This document shows positions 33,071 to 42,157 of a stretch of 64,000 bases of DNA, in pieces; the stretch's first letter is position 1, and every line of letters starts with the position of its first letter. The notes below the pieces were generated by a model that did no database searches, was not told where the DNA came from, and was given only the letters and a program-made list of their open reading frames with translations. The stretch is from NCBI GenBank assembly GCA_049517655.1, contig JBEKRQ010000002.1:372001-436000 (forward strand), in the 5' to 3' direction. The position numbers were made by a program, and so were the translations under genes. This DNA comes from UBA11358 sp049517655 (GTDB lineage Bacteria > Verrucomicrobiota > Verrucomicrobiia > Limisphaerales > UBA11358).

Positions 33071-33943
33071 TTATTGCAGAGTAGAGCCCCCGCGCGCCCA
33101 AATTTTTTCCCAGTCCACACCAGGTGCCAAGACGCTTGTCTCCATGTGGGTCGCCAAAGCCGGTGTTGGTGCCACAAGCAGCCGGCGTTTGCCGAAAAGA
33201 ATTTGCCGCCATGTGTGTCGCCATGCCAGTGCGTATGACGCCGAAACAAATAATCCATCAGCCAAGCTGTGTACAAACGACCACGGATTCAACACTCTGT
33301 ATTTTGTCAGCGCCATCCAAAGTCCCAAATCGGAATTGCGTCGTGCATAGCTTTTAAAAACATCAGCTGTTTCAACCAGTGCCTGCCGTCGTGCCATGAA
33401 GGTTAAACATGTGGATGTTACACCACGCCACTTTCGGTCCCCATCCGCATACTGGCGTGAACGGATTCGATGAATGTATTTTGTGTGGAAATCAACGTGG
33501 TCATAGAGTGTGAGAAAATCCACTTCAGTATTGCGGCGAAGAAAATTAACGGCGCGCTCCAACGAACCGGGCAAGTATAAATAATCGTCTTCGGCAAAAT
33601 AAACCAAGTCGGACATCTGTTGACTGGCCAGCAAATTCACCTGTCTCACAAAAGTTGCCTCGTTGCCCTCGCCTTTCAAAGGAATAAATTCAATTTGAAT
33701 CTTTGGTAGCAAAGATTCAACGAGCGCTTGATAAGTCGGCGGACAATTGTCCAGCAAAACCCAGAGTTTAATATTCAAATTACCGAGAGCTTCGCGGAAG
33801 GTTTCGAGATTGAGCTGGACGAGCGGCAGCTTTTCCTTGAATCCGAAGATTGGGTTGCGTGAAACGCCGGGGTAAATGCGATAGCACACAGCTAAATCGA
33901 AATCAGCGCGGCTGTCGGCGGACGATGTGAGGGTTGTGGTCAT
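33071..33943 (-). CDS. Glycosyltransferase-like protein (GT-A fold)
   Basis: 290 residues. The acidic motif FAEDDYLYLPGSLERAVNFL is of the DXD type that binds metal and nucleotide-sugar in GT-A enzymes, and an N-terminal VCYRIYPGVSRNP precedes a nucleotide-binding region. No membrane helix. The final part is basic and aromatic (WRHTWRQILFGKRR). It follows the GT2 gene by 5 bases on the same strand and is followed by the YfhO-like gene, forming a three-gene unit. Substrate unknown. Confidence 0.65.
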   Translation of the reverse strand: MTTTLTSSADSRADFDLAVCYRIYPGVSRNPIFGFKEKLPLVQLNLETFREALGNLNIKLWVLLDNCPPTYQALVESLLPKIQIEFIPLKGEGNEATFVRQVNLLASQQMSDLVYFAEDDYLYLPGSLERAVNFLRRNTEVDFLTLYDHVDFHTKYIHRIRSRQYADGDRKWRGVTSTCLTFMARRQALVETADVFKSYARRNSDLGLWMALTKYRVLNPWSFVHSLADGLFVSASYALAWRHTWRQILFGKRRLLVAPTPALATHMETSVLAPGVDWEKIWARGGSTLQ

Positions 33944-33948
33944 TGGCG

Positions 33949-35070
33949 TCAGCGGGCATCCACGCGCGGCAAGCCAAATTGAAAAAGGCGCTTGATTTCA
34001 AACCAGCGATTCAGTGGCAGGCGGAAAAAACGCAACATCCAGAAATCCGACCGCTTGCGAAATGTGGCGATAAACCGCCGTTGCTGGGAAATGTGTTTGC
34101 GTAGGCGCCAGCAATCTTGCACTGGATTCAAAAAGGCAACCTTAAAAAAAGACGCCCGTCTCAACATTAAACACCCTGCAAAGGCTTCCAGGAACAATAA
34201 TACAATCAATGGAATGACAAAAAGCACAATAATATGCTGGCCATTTTTAAGCAGTATCAAAATGCAATTCCTGTTCGTCAGAAAACGCTTTTCGTCAGTA
34301 GTGCGGAATTCAACTGCCCGTGTCCCGCCAGCAGGGTTCACGCCCGCCGCGCCGCGGTGATGGACTCGCGCGGCGGGCACACCCACAATCTTGTGGCCGG
34401 CGATCCACACGCGCCAGGACAGATCCACCTCGTCCGAATACATGAAAAATTCGTGATCCAACATCCCGACTTGCTTGAACGCTTCCGTGTCAATGAAGTA
34501 GGCGCATCCAGAGGCAACAAAAACTTCCCGCGTTTCGCGCAAAGGCCGGGAGGGGCTGGACAGGCTGAAAATATCGAAACCGAAAAATCCAAGATCTTGA
34601 TGTGTGTTGTCCGCGTAATTCAAAATCCAGGGTGAAGCCGCCGCCGCACCGGCCCGGCCGGTTTCCGCCACAAGTTTTTCCAGACAATCCGGTTCCAGCC
34701 ACGTGTCGTTGTTCAGATACAATGTGTATTTCCCGTGCACGGCCAGCGTGCCGTTGTTGTTGCCACCGCAGTAGCCAAGGCCGACGGGGTTGCGTACGAG
34801 AGCGGCGGACGGAAATTTTCCGAGCCATTCCCGCGCGACCGCCACCGAGTTGTCTGAAGAATCATTATCCACCATGATCACCTCGATCTGGTCACACATG
34901 GTCTGCCTCTTGATGGACTCGAAACATTTCGGGAGCCAGCCGGCGCCATTGCGGTTCAATACTACAACACTCGCCACAGGCTGGAAGTCCGTGCACCCAA
35001 ACCGCTCAATTGTTGGTTCCACCATCATTTCAGGTTCTGCGCGAAAGTTTTTACATCCGCCACACCGCAT
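33949..35070 (-). CDS. Glycosyltransferase family 2 (rhamnosyltransferase-like)
   Basis: 373 residues from the longest ATG (35070); ATG at 35028 is an alternative. The start ASVVVLNRNGAGWLPKCFESI and MVDNDSSDNSVAVARE are GT2 motifs, LYLNNDTWLEPDCLE carries the DxD-like NND, and EVDLSWRVW is the acid-base motif of WbbL-type enzymes. A C-terminal pair of helices (about 275-300, IIVLFVIPLIVLLFLEAF) anchors it to the membrane. Gene faces away from the RfbF-like gene, across about 120 bases. Confidence 0.85.
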   Translation of the reverse strand: MRCGGCKNFRAEPEMMVEPTIERFGCTDFQPVASVVVLNRNGAGWLPKCFESIKRQTMCDQIEVIMVDNDSSDNSVAVAREWLGKFPSAALVRNPVGLGYCGGNNNGTLAVHGKYTLYLNNDTWLEPDCLEKLVAETGRAGAAAASPWILNYADNTHQDLGFFGFDIFSLSSPSRPLRETREVFVASGCAYFIDTEAFKQVGMLDHEFFMYSDEVDLSWRVWIAGHKIVGVPAARVHHRGAAGVNPAGGTRAVEFRTTDEKRFLTNRNCILILLKNGQHIIVLFVIPLIVLLFLEAFAGCLMLRRASFFKVAFLNPVQDCWRLRKHISQQRRFIATFRKRSDFWMLRFFRLPLNRWFEIKRLFQFGLPRVDAR

Positions 35071-35193
35071 GGCAACAGTTGCGTCTTATAAGTATAACTG
35101 GCGCAAAAAATCAAATCAACTTCACACTGATTCGCATCCGGTTGCGCAAATTTTGATTTTCAACACGACCGGTTTTGTAGGACTATCCTATCG

Positions 35194-36015
35194 ATGGCCG
35201 CAAGCATGAACATGAGTTGGAAACCAAAAACAAGCGATATCCCCGTCTTCATCTTGTGCGGCGGCCTCGGCACGCGCCTCAAGGAAGAAACCGAGTTTCG
35301 CCCCAAACCGATGGTGCCCATCGGTGAGCATCCGATCCTGTGGCACGTCATGAAGGTCTATGCGCGGCACGGTTTCCGTCGATTCGTGCTGTGCCTCGGC
35401 TTTAAGGCTGACGTGGTGAAGGATTACTTCAGCAATTTTCACCTGCACAACAACGACTGTACCATCGCCCTTAAATCCAACAAGGTCACCGTCCATGAAG
35501 CCCGCGTGGATCTCAACTGGGAGGTAACACTCGCTTACACCGGTGAAAAAAACATGACCGGCAGCCGCGTCGCCCAGGCCGCGCGGAAATATCTCGGTGC
35601 GGCAAAACATATTGCCGTGACCTATGGCGACGGTCTGACCGACGCCGATCTCACAGAGGAATTTCAACATCACCTCGCTGGAAAAAAACTCGGCACCGTC
35701 CTCGGTGTCAATCCACCTTCCCGTTTCGGCGAGATTCGCGTGAAAGGCAACTGCGTCGTGGAATTTACCGAGAAGCCCGACCTCGGAAGCCATTGGATCA
35801 ACGGTGGTTACTTTTTCTTCCACCGCGATTTTCTCAATTATCTTTCCGAGGACGAAAACTGCGTGCTGGAGTGCGAGCCGCTCGTCAAATTGGCACGCGA
35901 CGGCCAGTTGAACGTCCACAAGCATCGCGGCTTCTGGGCATGCATGGACACCCAGCGCGACCGCGAGCAACTGACCAAACTGGTCGAATCCGGCGCCCCC
36001 CCTTGGCTGAAATGA
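35194..36015 (+). CDS. rfbF: Glucose-1-phosphate cytidylyltransferase-like protein
   Basis: 273 residues from ATG 35194, with AGGA about 10 bases upstream; ATGs at 35206/35212 are alternatives. IPVFILCGGLGTRLKEET and FRPKPMVPIGEHPILWHVM are RfbF signatures, VTYGDGLTDADLT carries the metal Asp, and INGGYFFFHRDFL the sugar-binding region. RfbF makes CDP-glucose, the entry to CDP-3,6-dideoxy and related sugars. Its usual partner RfbG (CDP-glucose 4,6-dehydratase) is not clearly present, though the SDR at 37235 could take that place. Its stop overlaps the LhgO-like start. Confidence 0.85.
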   Translation: MAASMNMSWKPKTSDIPVFILCGGLGTRLKEETEFRPKPMVPIGEHPILWHVMKVYARHGFRRFVLCLGFKADVVKDYFSNFHLHNNDCTIALKSNKVTVHEARVDLNWEVTLAYTGEKNMTGSRVAQAARKYLGAAKHIAVTYGDGLTDADLTEEFQHHLAGKKLGTVLGVNPPSRFGEIRVKGNCVVEFTEKPDLGSHWINGGYFFFHRDFLNYLSEDENCVLECEPLVKLARDGQLNVHKHRGFWACMDTQRDREQLTKLVESGAPPWLK

Positions 36016-37217
36016 AATGGACCTACGACGTGACGATTGTGGGCGGTGGCATTGTTGGGCTCGCCACTGCCTACCGGTTTCTCGAGGCGCGGCCATCGCT
36101 CAAGCTGCTCCTGCTGGAAAAGGAGGCCAGACTGGTCGCGCATCAGACGGGCCATAACAGCGGTGTGTTGCATTCCGGGCTCTACTACAAGCCCGGTTCG
36201 GCCAAGGCGCTGTTGGCGATCCAAGGCCTGCAACAAATGGTCGGGTTCTGCCGCACCCACGGCATTGCGCATGAACAATGCGGCAAGATTGTCGTTGCCG
36301 TTTCCGAGGACGAATTACCCCGGCTGGAAAGTCTCTGGCAACGCGGCCATGCCAACGGGCTCCAAGGCCTGCGCAGGCTGATACCGGAACAAATCCGTGA
36401 GATCGAACCATATGCCGCCGGCATTGCCGCCATTCACGTCCCGCAGGAAGGCATCGTGGACTATCCGGCCGTCTGCGAAAAACTCGGCGAATTCATCCGC
36501 CAGGCGGGCGGCGAAATCCGGCTCGGGGCACGGGTCGGGAAAATGATTTCCGGTTCTGATGGTTGGACAGTGAAAACTTCTGCCGGAGATTTCCAGACAA
36601 AATTTGTCACCACTTGCGGTGGGCTTCATTCTGATCGGCTGGTGCGCGCGGCCGGCCAAAAGCCGTCGGTCAAAATTATCCCGTTCCGTGGCGAATATTA
36701 CCAAATCAAGAAGGAACGGCAGTTCCTCGTCCGTCATTTGATTTACCCGGTGCCCGATCCGAAATTTCCATTCCTCGGCGTCCACTTCACGCGGCTGATT
36801 CATGGCGGCATCGAAGCCGGGCCTAATGCTGTCCTCGCCTTCGCTCGCGAAGGCTACCACTGGTCAAACATCAACCTGCGCGATTTGGCCGAATCACTTT
36901 GCTTCCCCGGTTTGTGGAAATTCCTAGCCACCCATCCGGGCATCTGCGGCTATGAAATCCGCCGGTCGTTTTCCCGGCGCGAATTCTGCCGATCACTCCA
37001 AAAACTGGTGCCGGAAATCCGCGCGGACGATCTGGAAACCGGCGACTCCGGCGTACGCGCACAGGCGATGACGCCTGACGGCAAACTGGTTGAAGATTTT
37101 CATTTTGAGGAGGCACCCGGCATCCTGCACGTCGTCAACGCGCCATCGCCCGCCGCGACCGCTGCGCTCGCCATCGGTCGGCATATCGTCGGAAAAGTTT
37201 TGACCCGGTTGAAATAG
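36012..37217 (+). CDS. FAD-dependent oxidoreductase, L-2-hydroxyglutarate oxidase-like
   Basis: 401 residues from ATG 36012, overlapping the rfbF stop (ATGA). FAD fold VTIVGGGIVGLATAYRFLE at the N-terminus, HQTGHNSGVLHSGLYYKPGS, the LhgO hallmark with the active-site His region, and HFTRLIHGGIEAGPNAVLAF. LhgO oxidises L-2-hydroxyglutarate to 2-oxoglutarate with transfer of electrons to quinones. The context is a glycan operon, so the natural substrate may be a sugar or polyol; this is inference. No truncation seen. Confidence 0.85.
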   Translation: MKWTYDVTIVGGGIVGLATAYRFLEARPSLKLLLLEKEARLVAHQTGHNSGVLHSGLYYKPGSAKALLAIQGLQQMVGFCRTHGIAHEQCGKIVVAVSEDELPRLESLWQRGHANGLQGLRRLIPEQIREIEPYAAGIAAIHVPQEGIVDYPAVCEKLGEFIRQAGGEIRLGARVGKMISGSDGWTVKTSAGDFQTKFVTTCGGLHSDRLVRAAGQKPSVKIIPFRGEYYQIKKERQFLVRHLIYPVPDPKFPFLGVHFTRLIHGGIEAGPNAVLAFAREGYHWSNINLRDLAESLCFPGLWKFLATHPGICGYEIRRSFSRREFCRSLQKLVPEIRADDLETGDSGVRAQAMTPDGKLVEDFHFEEAPGILHVVNAPSPAATAALAIGRHIVGKVLTRLK

Positions 37218-37234
37218 TCCGGCAAACAGAAGGA

Positions 37235-38233
37235 ATGAAAATTCTTGTCACCGGCCATCACGGTTACATCGGCCCGCACCTAGTCAAGCTGTTGAAGGAG
37301 GCCGGACATCACGTGACCGGTGTGGACATCGGCTATTTCGACTCCTGCAACTGGGAGCCCCTGCCTGCCGCCGACTGCGAGGTCAACGCCGATTTCCGTA
37401 CGTTGACCGAGCGCGACTTGGAAGGGTTTAATTGCATCTGCCACTTAGCCGCGATTTCCAACGACCCGATGGGCGATCTCAGTGAAAAACTTACCTACGA
37501 CACCAACCGGGACGGTTCCATCGAACTCGCCCGCCGCGCCAAACGCGCTGGCGTACCGCGCTATCTTTTCTCCGGCAGTTGCTCTATCTATGGCAGGGGA
37601 GAAACACTGGATTTGGATGAAAACGCCAGGTTTAACCCCATTTCTGCCTACGCTGTTTCCAAGGTGGAAACCGAACACCAAGTGGCACCGCTGGCGGACA
37701 GGAATTTTTCGCCGGCCTTTTTGCGCAACTCCACTGCCTACGGCCATTCGCCGAACCTCCGCATCGATCTCGTTGCCAACAACCTGCTCGCCTGCGCCGT
37801 GGCGCACGGTGACATCCGCATTATGAGCGACGGTTCACCGTGGCGACCGCTGATACATTGCAAGGATATCGCCCGCGCATTCGTTCTTTTTACCGAAGCC
37901 CCCCGCGAGAAAATTCACAACCAAGCCGTCAACATCGGCGCAAACAATCAAAACTTCTCGGTCCGCGACGTTGGCAATGCCGTGCAGAGGCTCGTGCCGG
38001 ACGCGAAAATCGTTTACACCGGCGAAGTTGGCCCCGACCCGCGCAATTACCGGGTCAAGTTCGACAAGCTCCGGAAACTGTTCCCGGATTTCCGTCTGGA
38101 ATACAATTTGCAGACCGGCCTCGAGGAATTGCTGGCCAAATTCAGGGAACATCAATTTAACCTGAGGGATTTCGAGGGCGACCAATTCGTCCGACTGCGG
38201 ACGCTTAAAAAGAAGCTGGCAGCAGCAAAATGA
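37235..38233 (+). CDS. NAD-dependent epimerase/dehydratase (extended SDR)
   Basis: 332 residues. NAD-binding VTGHHGYIGPHLVKLL, catalytic Ser in SGSCSIYGRGE and YxxxK in SAYAVSKVETE. A DNA-typical sugar-nucleotide epimerase/dehydratase. The motif RNSTAYGHSPNLRIDLVANN is shared with a family often next to RfbF and RfbC genes. It lies 17 bases after the LhgO-like gene and 4 bases before rfbC, so it belongs to the same operon. Possible 4,6-dehydratase or 4-epimerase of a CDP-sugar; activity not provable. Confidence 0.82.
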   Translation: MKILVTGHHGYIGPHLVKLLKEAGHHVTGVDIGYFDSCNWEPLPAADCEVNADFRTLTERDLEGFNCICHLAAISNDPMGDLSEKLTYDTNRDGSIELARRAKRAGVPRYLFSGSCSIYGRGETLDLDENARFNPISAYAVSKVETEHQVAPLADRNFSPAFLRNSTAYGHSPNLRIDLVANNLLACAVAHGDIRIMSDGSPWRPLIHCKDIARAFVLFTEAPREKIHNQAVNIGANNQNFSVRDVGNAVQRLVPDAKIVYTGEVGPDPRNYRVKFDKLRKLFPDFRLEYNLQTGLEELLAKFREHQFNLRDFEGDQFVRLRTLKKKLAAAK

Positions 38234-38237
38234 TTTT

Positions 38238-38783
38238 ATGAAATTCACCGAAACCCTGCTGAAGGGCGCTTTTGTCATTGAGTTGGAAAAGCGCAGTGAC
38301 GACCGTGGCTTCTTCGCCCGCTTTTTTTGCGAGCGCGAGTACCAGCAACACGGCCTGAACCGCCACATCGTTCAGATCAACAATTCCCTCAGCCGCTTCA
38401 AAGGCACGTTGCGCGGGATGCACTACCAACTCGCGCCGCGGGCTGAGGATAAGGTCATTCGGTGCCTGCGCGGCGCGTTGTTCGACGCCATCATCGATTT
38501 GCGCCCGCAGTCGCCAACGTTCCTGAAACATTTCACCATCGAACTGACCGCCGAAAACCGCACCATGCTCTACGTACCCAAGGGTTTTGCCCATGGCTTT
38601 ATTACGCTGGAGGAAAACACGGAGATGTTCTATTTGGTCACGGAATTTTATTCACCAGAACACGAACGTGGCATCCGCTACAACGACCCGCGGTTTGGCA
38701 TCCACTGGCCGATGGAACCGGTGGTGATCTCGGACAAAGACCGAAACCAGCCGGATTTTAATCCGGCAATCCATCTTAAATAG
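38238..38783 (+). CDS. rfbC: dTDP-4-dehydrorhamnose 3,5-epimerase-like
   Basis: 181 residues, family length. KGTLRGMHYQLAPRAEDKVIRCLRG (motif GTLRGMHYQ with the active His) and YVPKGFAHGFITLEENTEMFYLV are RfbC signatures with the second catalytic residue. RfbC inverts C3 and C5 of 4-keto-6-deoxy sugars. No rmlA/B/D triple is present, so here it may act on a CDP-sugar from the neighbouring genes. Operon position third from rfbF. Confidence 0.9.
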   Translation: MKFTETLLKGAFVIELEKRSDDRGFFARFFCEREYQQHGLNRHIVQINNSLSRFKGTLRGMHYQLAPRAEDKVIRCLRGALFDAIIDLRPQSPTFLKHFTIELTAENRTMLYVPKGFAHGFITLEENTEMFYLVTEFYSPEHERGIRYNDPRFGIHWPMEPVVISDKDRNQPDFNPAIHLK

Positions 38784-38796
38784 CACGGCCAAAGCC

Positions 38797-39723
38797 ATGA
38801 AAATTCTTTTCACCGGTGCAAGTTCGTTCACGGGATTTTGGTTTGCCAAAACCCTCGCCACTGCCGGCTACGAAATCGCCTGTCCGGTTACCGGCGATTT
38901 GGAGCATTACACCAATGTTCGCCGGCAACGCGTCGAGAAACTGAAGCTGCTCTGCCGTTTTATCCCCCACGCACCGTTCGGCTCGGAAAATTTTTTGAGC
39001 CTCATCCGGGAAAACAATTTCGACCTGCTTTGTCACCACGCTGCCGAGGTGGCGAATTACAAAAGCCTCGAGTTCAATGCCTTGCGCGCGCTCCAAAACA
39101 ACACGTTGAATTTGCGCGCCGTTCTCGCCGCGGCCAAAGAGCGTGGACTGAAAGCCATCGTCCTTACCGGCAGCTTGTTCGAGCCGGATGAAGGCGCGGG
39201 TGACGAACCGCTCCGCGCCTTTTCACCCTACGGTTTGTCAAAAGGGTTGACCTTCCAGGTTTTTCGCTACTATTGCGGCGAGACAAAGCTGCCGCTCGGC
39301 AAATTTGTCATTCCCAATCCGTTCGGGCCGTTTGAGGAACCACGTTTCACCGCGCATCTCATGCGAAGTTGGAAAGCAGGTAAACCCATCGAGGTCAAAA
39401 CTCCTGATTACATCCGCGACAACATTCATGTAGATTTGCTCGCAGCGACCTACGGCCAATTCGTCAGCCGCGTGGGTACAATGAAATCGGGTTGCGTCAA
39501 AATCAATCCCTGTGGTTACACCGAAAAACAGGGCGTTTTCGCCCGGCGCGTCGCGCGCGAGGTGCAAACACGGCTCGGCTGGGCCTGCGAATTGAAACTG
39601 GCGAAGCAGGAGGATTTCAGCGAACCGTTAAACCGCACCAACACCGAACCTGCTGCGAAACTTGTGCCGGGCTGGAATGAGTCAAAAGCGTGGGACGAAT
39701 TCACCCGGTTCTACGCCGCATGA
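38797..39723 (+). CDS. NAD-dependent epimerase/reductase (SDR)
   Basis: 308 residues. FTGASSFTGFWFAKTLA is the NAD-binding loop (GxxxFxG variant), and LTGSLFEPDEG plus SPYGLSKGLTFQV give Ser/Tyr/Lys. It is more divergent than the other SDRs, resembling the 4-reductases/epimerases that finish deoxy-sugar nucleotides. It lies 13 bases after rfbC and ends exactly beside the stop of the opposite-strand GT2 (no gap). Product unknown. Confidence 0.75.
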   Translation: MKILFTGASSFTGFWFAKTLATAGYEIACPVTGDLEHYTNVRRQRVEKLKLLCRFIPHAPFGSENFLSLIRENNFDLLCHHAAEVANYKSLEFNALRALQNNTLNLRAVLAAAKERGLKAIVLTGSLFEPDEGAGDEPLRAFSPYGLSKGLTFQVFRYYCGETKLPLGKFVIPNPFGPFEEPRFTAHLMRSWKAGKPIEVKTPDYIRDNIHVDLLAATYGQFVSRVGTMKSGCVKINPCGYTEKQGVFARRVAREVQTRLGWACELKLAKQEDFSEPLNRTNTEPAAKLVPGWNESKAWDEFTRFYAA

Positions 39724-40734
39724 TTATTCCAAGGTCTGTTTCACTTGAAGTTCCGCGATCAGTTTCTTTTCCTTGCCGCGCCGTTTGTAGGTCCACACGC
39801 CCCACGCATTGCCAAGCACGCTGCCAAGGCACGCCGGCAAATGCCAGAGCCAGCGCGCGTCGCGGTCGCGAACCAAGCCTCGCAACACATGCCACATTGG
39901 GCCAATGAACGTGACGCAATAAATCGTTGCCAGCCAAAGCGGCACAGGCGGTTTTTCTTTCATCCAGTTCGTTCCGGTCTCCTCTTGCACGCGTAAAAAA
40001 TGCACCGTCGCCCGCCGGCGTTTTTGAATGAAGCCCCAAAGCGTTTGAACGTAGTAATGATGAACGCCGCGTCCGCAAATGCGCAGCCATTCGCGTTTCC
40101 CCGCCCGCATGAGATGCAACGCCGCGTGCGTGTCTTGAAAATGTTCATCGGCTTTCACCGATTCCAGACCGGCGCGGCGAAAGACAAAACCGTTCGCGCC
40201 AAGCGGATACGAGAGCGAATCGCCGGGCAGCGTCCAGCGTTCAACTTCACCGTCGCAGGCAATGAGTTTGGGATTCACGCTCATCAGCCAGCAAATCGGG
40301 TCGCTGATGTGGAGTAAGTGGGTAATATAAACACAGAACGAACTCATTTTTGGCGACGGCAAATAATAACTCTCAACACCAAGCGCCTGCGGATTTGCGC
40401 CGAGCGCTTTCACAGCCAGTTCGATGTAATCGGGATGGGTGATTTCATTGTCGGCGTCCACAAAGACGATGTATTCGCCAGTCGCGTGCTGAAGCGCAAG
40501 GCGTTTGCCTTCTTCCATGTTCTTGCCGTCGTCGTCAATGACGGTGGCGCCGTATTTTTTTGCGATTTCGCGCGTGCGGTCGGTCGAGTGCGCATCGGCC
40601 AGCAGGATTTCATAGCGGTCGCGTGGATACGTCTGGCGCGTGATGGAAGAGAGGACAGTATCCAGCAACGCCTCCACGTTGAGTGTGGGCATGACGAAGC
40701 TGACGCGTGGCAGATTTTCCGGACCGGATTGCAT
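39724..40734 (-). CDS. Glycosyltransferase family 2
   Basis: 336 residues. VSFVMPTLNVEALLDTVLSSI and LLADAHSTDRTREIAKKYGA, the DxD in VFVDADNEITHPDYIE, and EHFQDTHAALHLMRAGKREW as the acceptor/acid region. Two C-terminal hydrophobic helices (about 270-310) anchor it. It lies 36 bases upstream of the flippase stop on the same strand, so both are co-transcribed. It adds an unknown sugar to a lipid-linked glycan. Confidence 0.85.
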   Translation of the reverse strand: MQSGPENLPRVSFVMPTLNVEALLDTVLSSITRQTYPRDRYEILLADAHSTDRTREIAKKYGATVIDDDGKNMEEGKRLALQHATGEYIVFVDADNEITHPDYIELAVKALGANPQALGVESYYLPSPKMSSFCVYITHLLHISDPICWLMSVNPKLIACDGEVERWTLPGDSLSYPLGANGFVFRRAGLESVKADEHFQDTHAALHLMRAGKREWLRICGRGVHHYYVQTLWGFIQKRRRATVHFLRVQEETGTNWMKEKPPVPLWLATIYCVTFIGPMWHVLRGLVRDRDARWLWHLPACLGSVLGNAWGVWTYKRRGKEKKLIAELQVKQTLE

Positions 40735-40770
40735 GGTGTGAGTGTGGCCGAAAACGGCGGCAAATTCAAA

Positions 40771-42030
40771 TCAGCTTTGCGCGGAAGGGTTTGTTTTGCC
40801 GGTGCGCATCGCAATCATCCAGAAAACAAACAAAATGCCGAAGGCAATGCCCGCGGCTGTCGGCATCAGTCGCAGCAAATCTGCTGGCGATTTGCCGAGG
40901 CAAAGAAGCAACAGCCAATAGGCCAGCCCCAATCCGCCGTAGAGCAGCGCGATCTTGAGCCAACGGCTGGCCAGCGCCCACATCGCCAGCGCCTGCAACA
41001 ATCCGACGAAGACCATCGTGACGGCAAACCGGCCGATCATGTCGGCGGCTTCCGGCGTGTTTCGGTGCAGAAGTTGCAGACAAAATCCGCGCAAATAGTA
41101 AAGGCAGATTGCGCCGGAGATGAGGCCGAAAGCGTAAAGGCCAAGCAATTTCAACTGTTCCCGCGAGTCGTCGGCGTGGTGATGGCGGCGCCTGGAACGG
41201 TGCGTGAACATAACGGTCAGCAGCGGGCCGACGGCAATCGCCAGCGCGCGCGCGAGCACTCCGGCGGAGCCGTAAGCGTCTATTTCACTTTTGGTGAAAA
41301 ATTTATTTGCCACGAGCAAATCACCCTGGATGAACACATTTGAGCCAATGACGTAGGCGGCGCTTACGATGAGAAATTGCACAAATTCGCGAGTCCACGG
41401 CGAAATAACAATATCCGTTCGACGGGGAAACTCCTTTCTCCAAAAAAGCAAAACGAAATTCGCCAGCAGCATCACGCCTGATGCGGCGACGGCACATTCG
41501 GCGACCGGCCAGATTCTGGTTGTCTGCCAGCCAAACAGAACCCGCAGAACCGCCATCAGCAGCCCGATGAGAGCGAGCCGCTTGAACCAGCCGAGTCCCT
41601 GGCAAAGCGCCGTGAAGTAGGAACCCCAAAGGCCGCCGAGCACACAAATGAGCGCGACGAGCGTGAGGCTCGTGCGCGGAATATTGAAAAAATCGCCCAA
41701 CGGCTTGACAAGAACGATGGCGACGACCGAGCCGGCGATTGTGATGTGAAAAAGAAATTTGCGGCAGCCGGCGAGCAGGCCATGAAGCCGGGCGTCATCG
41801 CCACTGAAGTGAAAACGCGCGATATAATGCGTGACCGCTTGTGTGGCGATGGCCACCGGCAGGCCGAGAAACCCGATGAACGTGATGGTGGCAAGCATGA
41901 GGCCGTATTCACCGCTTGCGCCGCCCAGTTGCGGGCTGACGATAATTTGAAAAAACCAATGAATCAGGAGCGTCAGAAAACTGATCGCCGTAAAAATGAT
42001 GCCGCTCTGCAAAAGTTTATGTTTATTCAC
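40771..42030 (-). CDS. Oligosaccharide flippase (Wzx-like)
   Basis: 419 residues with about 12 membrane helices and no soluble domain. The N-terminus resembles polysaccharide biosynthesis proteins of the MATE/MVF-like superfamily (QPLGGASGEYGLMLATITF-type pattern after helix 1). A His/Arg-rich cytoplasmic loop HRSRRRHHHADDSREQ follows helix 8. Context (glycosyltransferases) makes a lipid-linked glycan flippase likely. Wzy polymerase is not seen in the window. Confidence 0.78.
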   Translation of the reverse strand: MNKHKLLQSGIIFTAISFLTLLIHWFFQIIVSPQLGGASGEYGLMLATITFIGFLGLPVAIATQAVTHYIARFHFSGDDARLHGLLAGCRKFLFHITIAGSVVAIVLVKPLGDFFNIPRTSLTLVALICVLGGLWGSYFTALCQGLGWFKRLALIGLLMAVLRVLFGWQTTRIWPVAECAVAASGVMLLANFVLLFWRKEFPRRTDIVISPWTREFVQFLIVSAAYVIGSNVFIQGDLLVANKFFTKSEIDAYGSAGVLARALAIAVGPLLTVMFTHRSRRRHHHADDSREQLKLLGLYAFGLISGAICLYYLRGFCLQLLHRNTPEAADMIGRFAVTMVFVGLLQALAMWALASRWLKIALLYGGLGLAYWLLLLCLGKSPADLLRLMPTAAGIAFGILFVFWMIAMRTGKTNPSAQS

Positions 42031-42157
42031 GCGCGGGTGGTTTTATGGGTTTTTACCGCCAGCGTGTCAAGCGAGGCTTGCCGGAAAAACAAGAACGAAC
42101 TCGATGGTTAGGCTGGGTCAATCAAATCAGAAACGTTCTGATTGCAATGTTTTTCGC

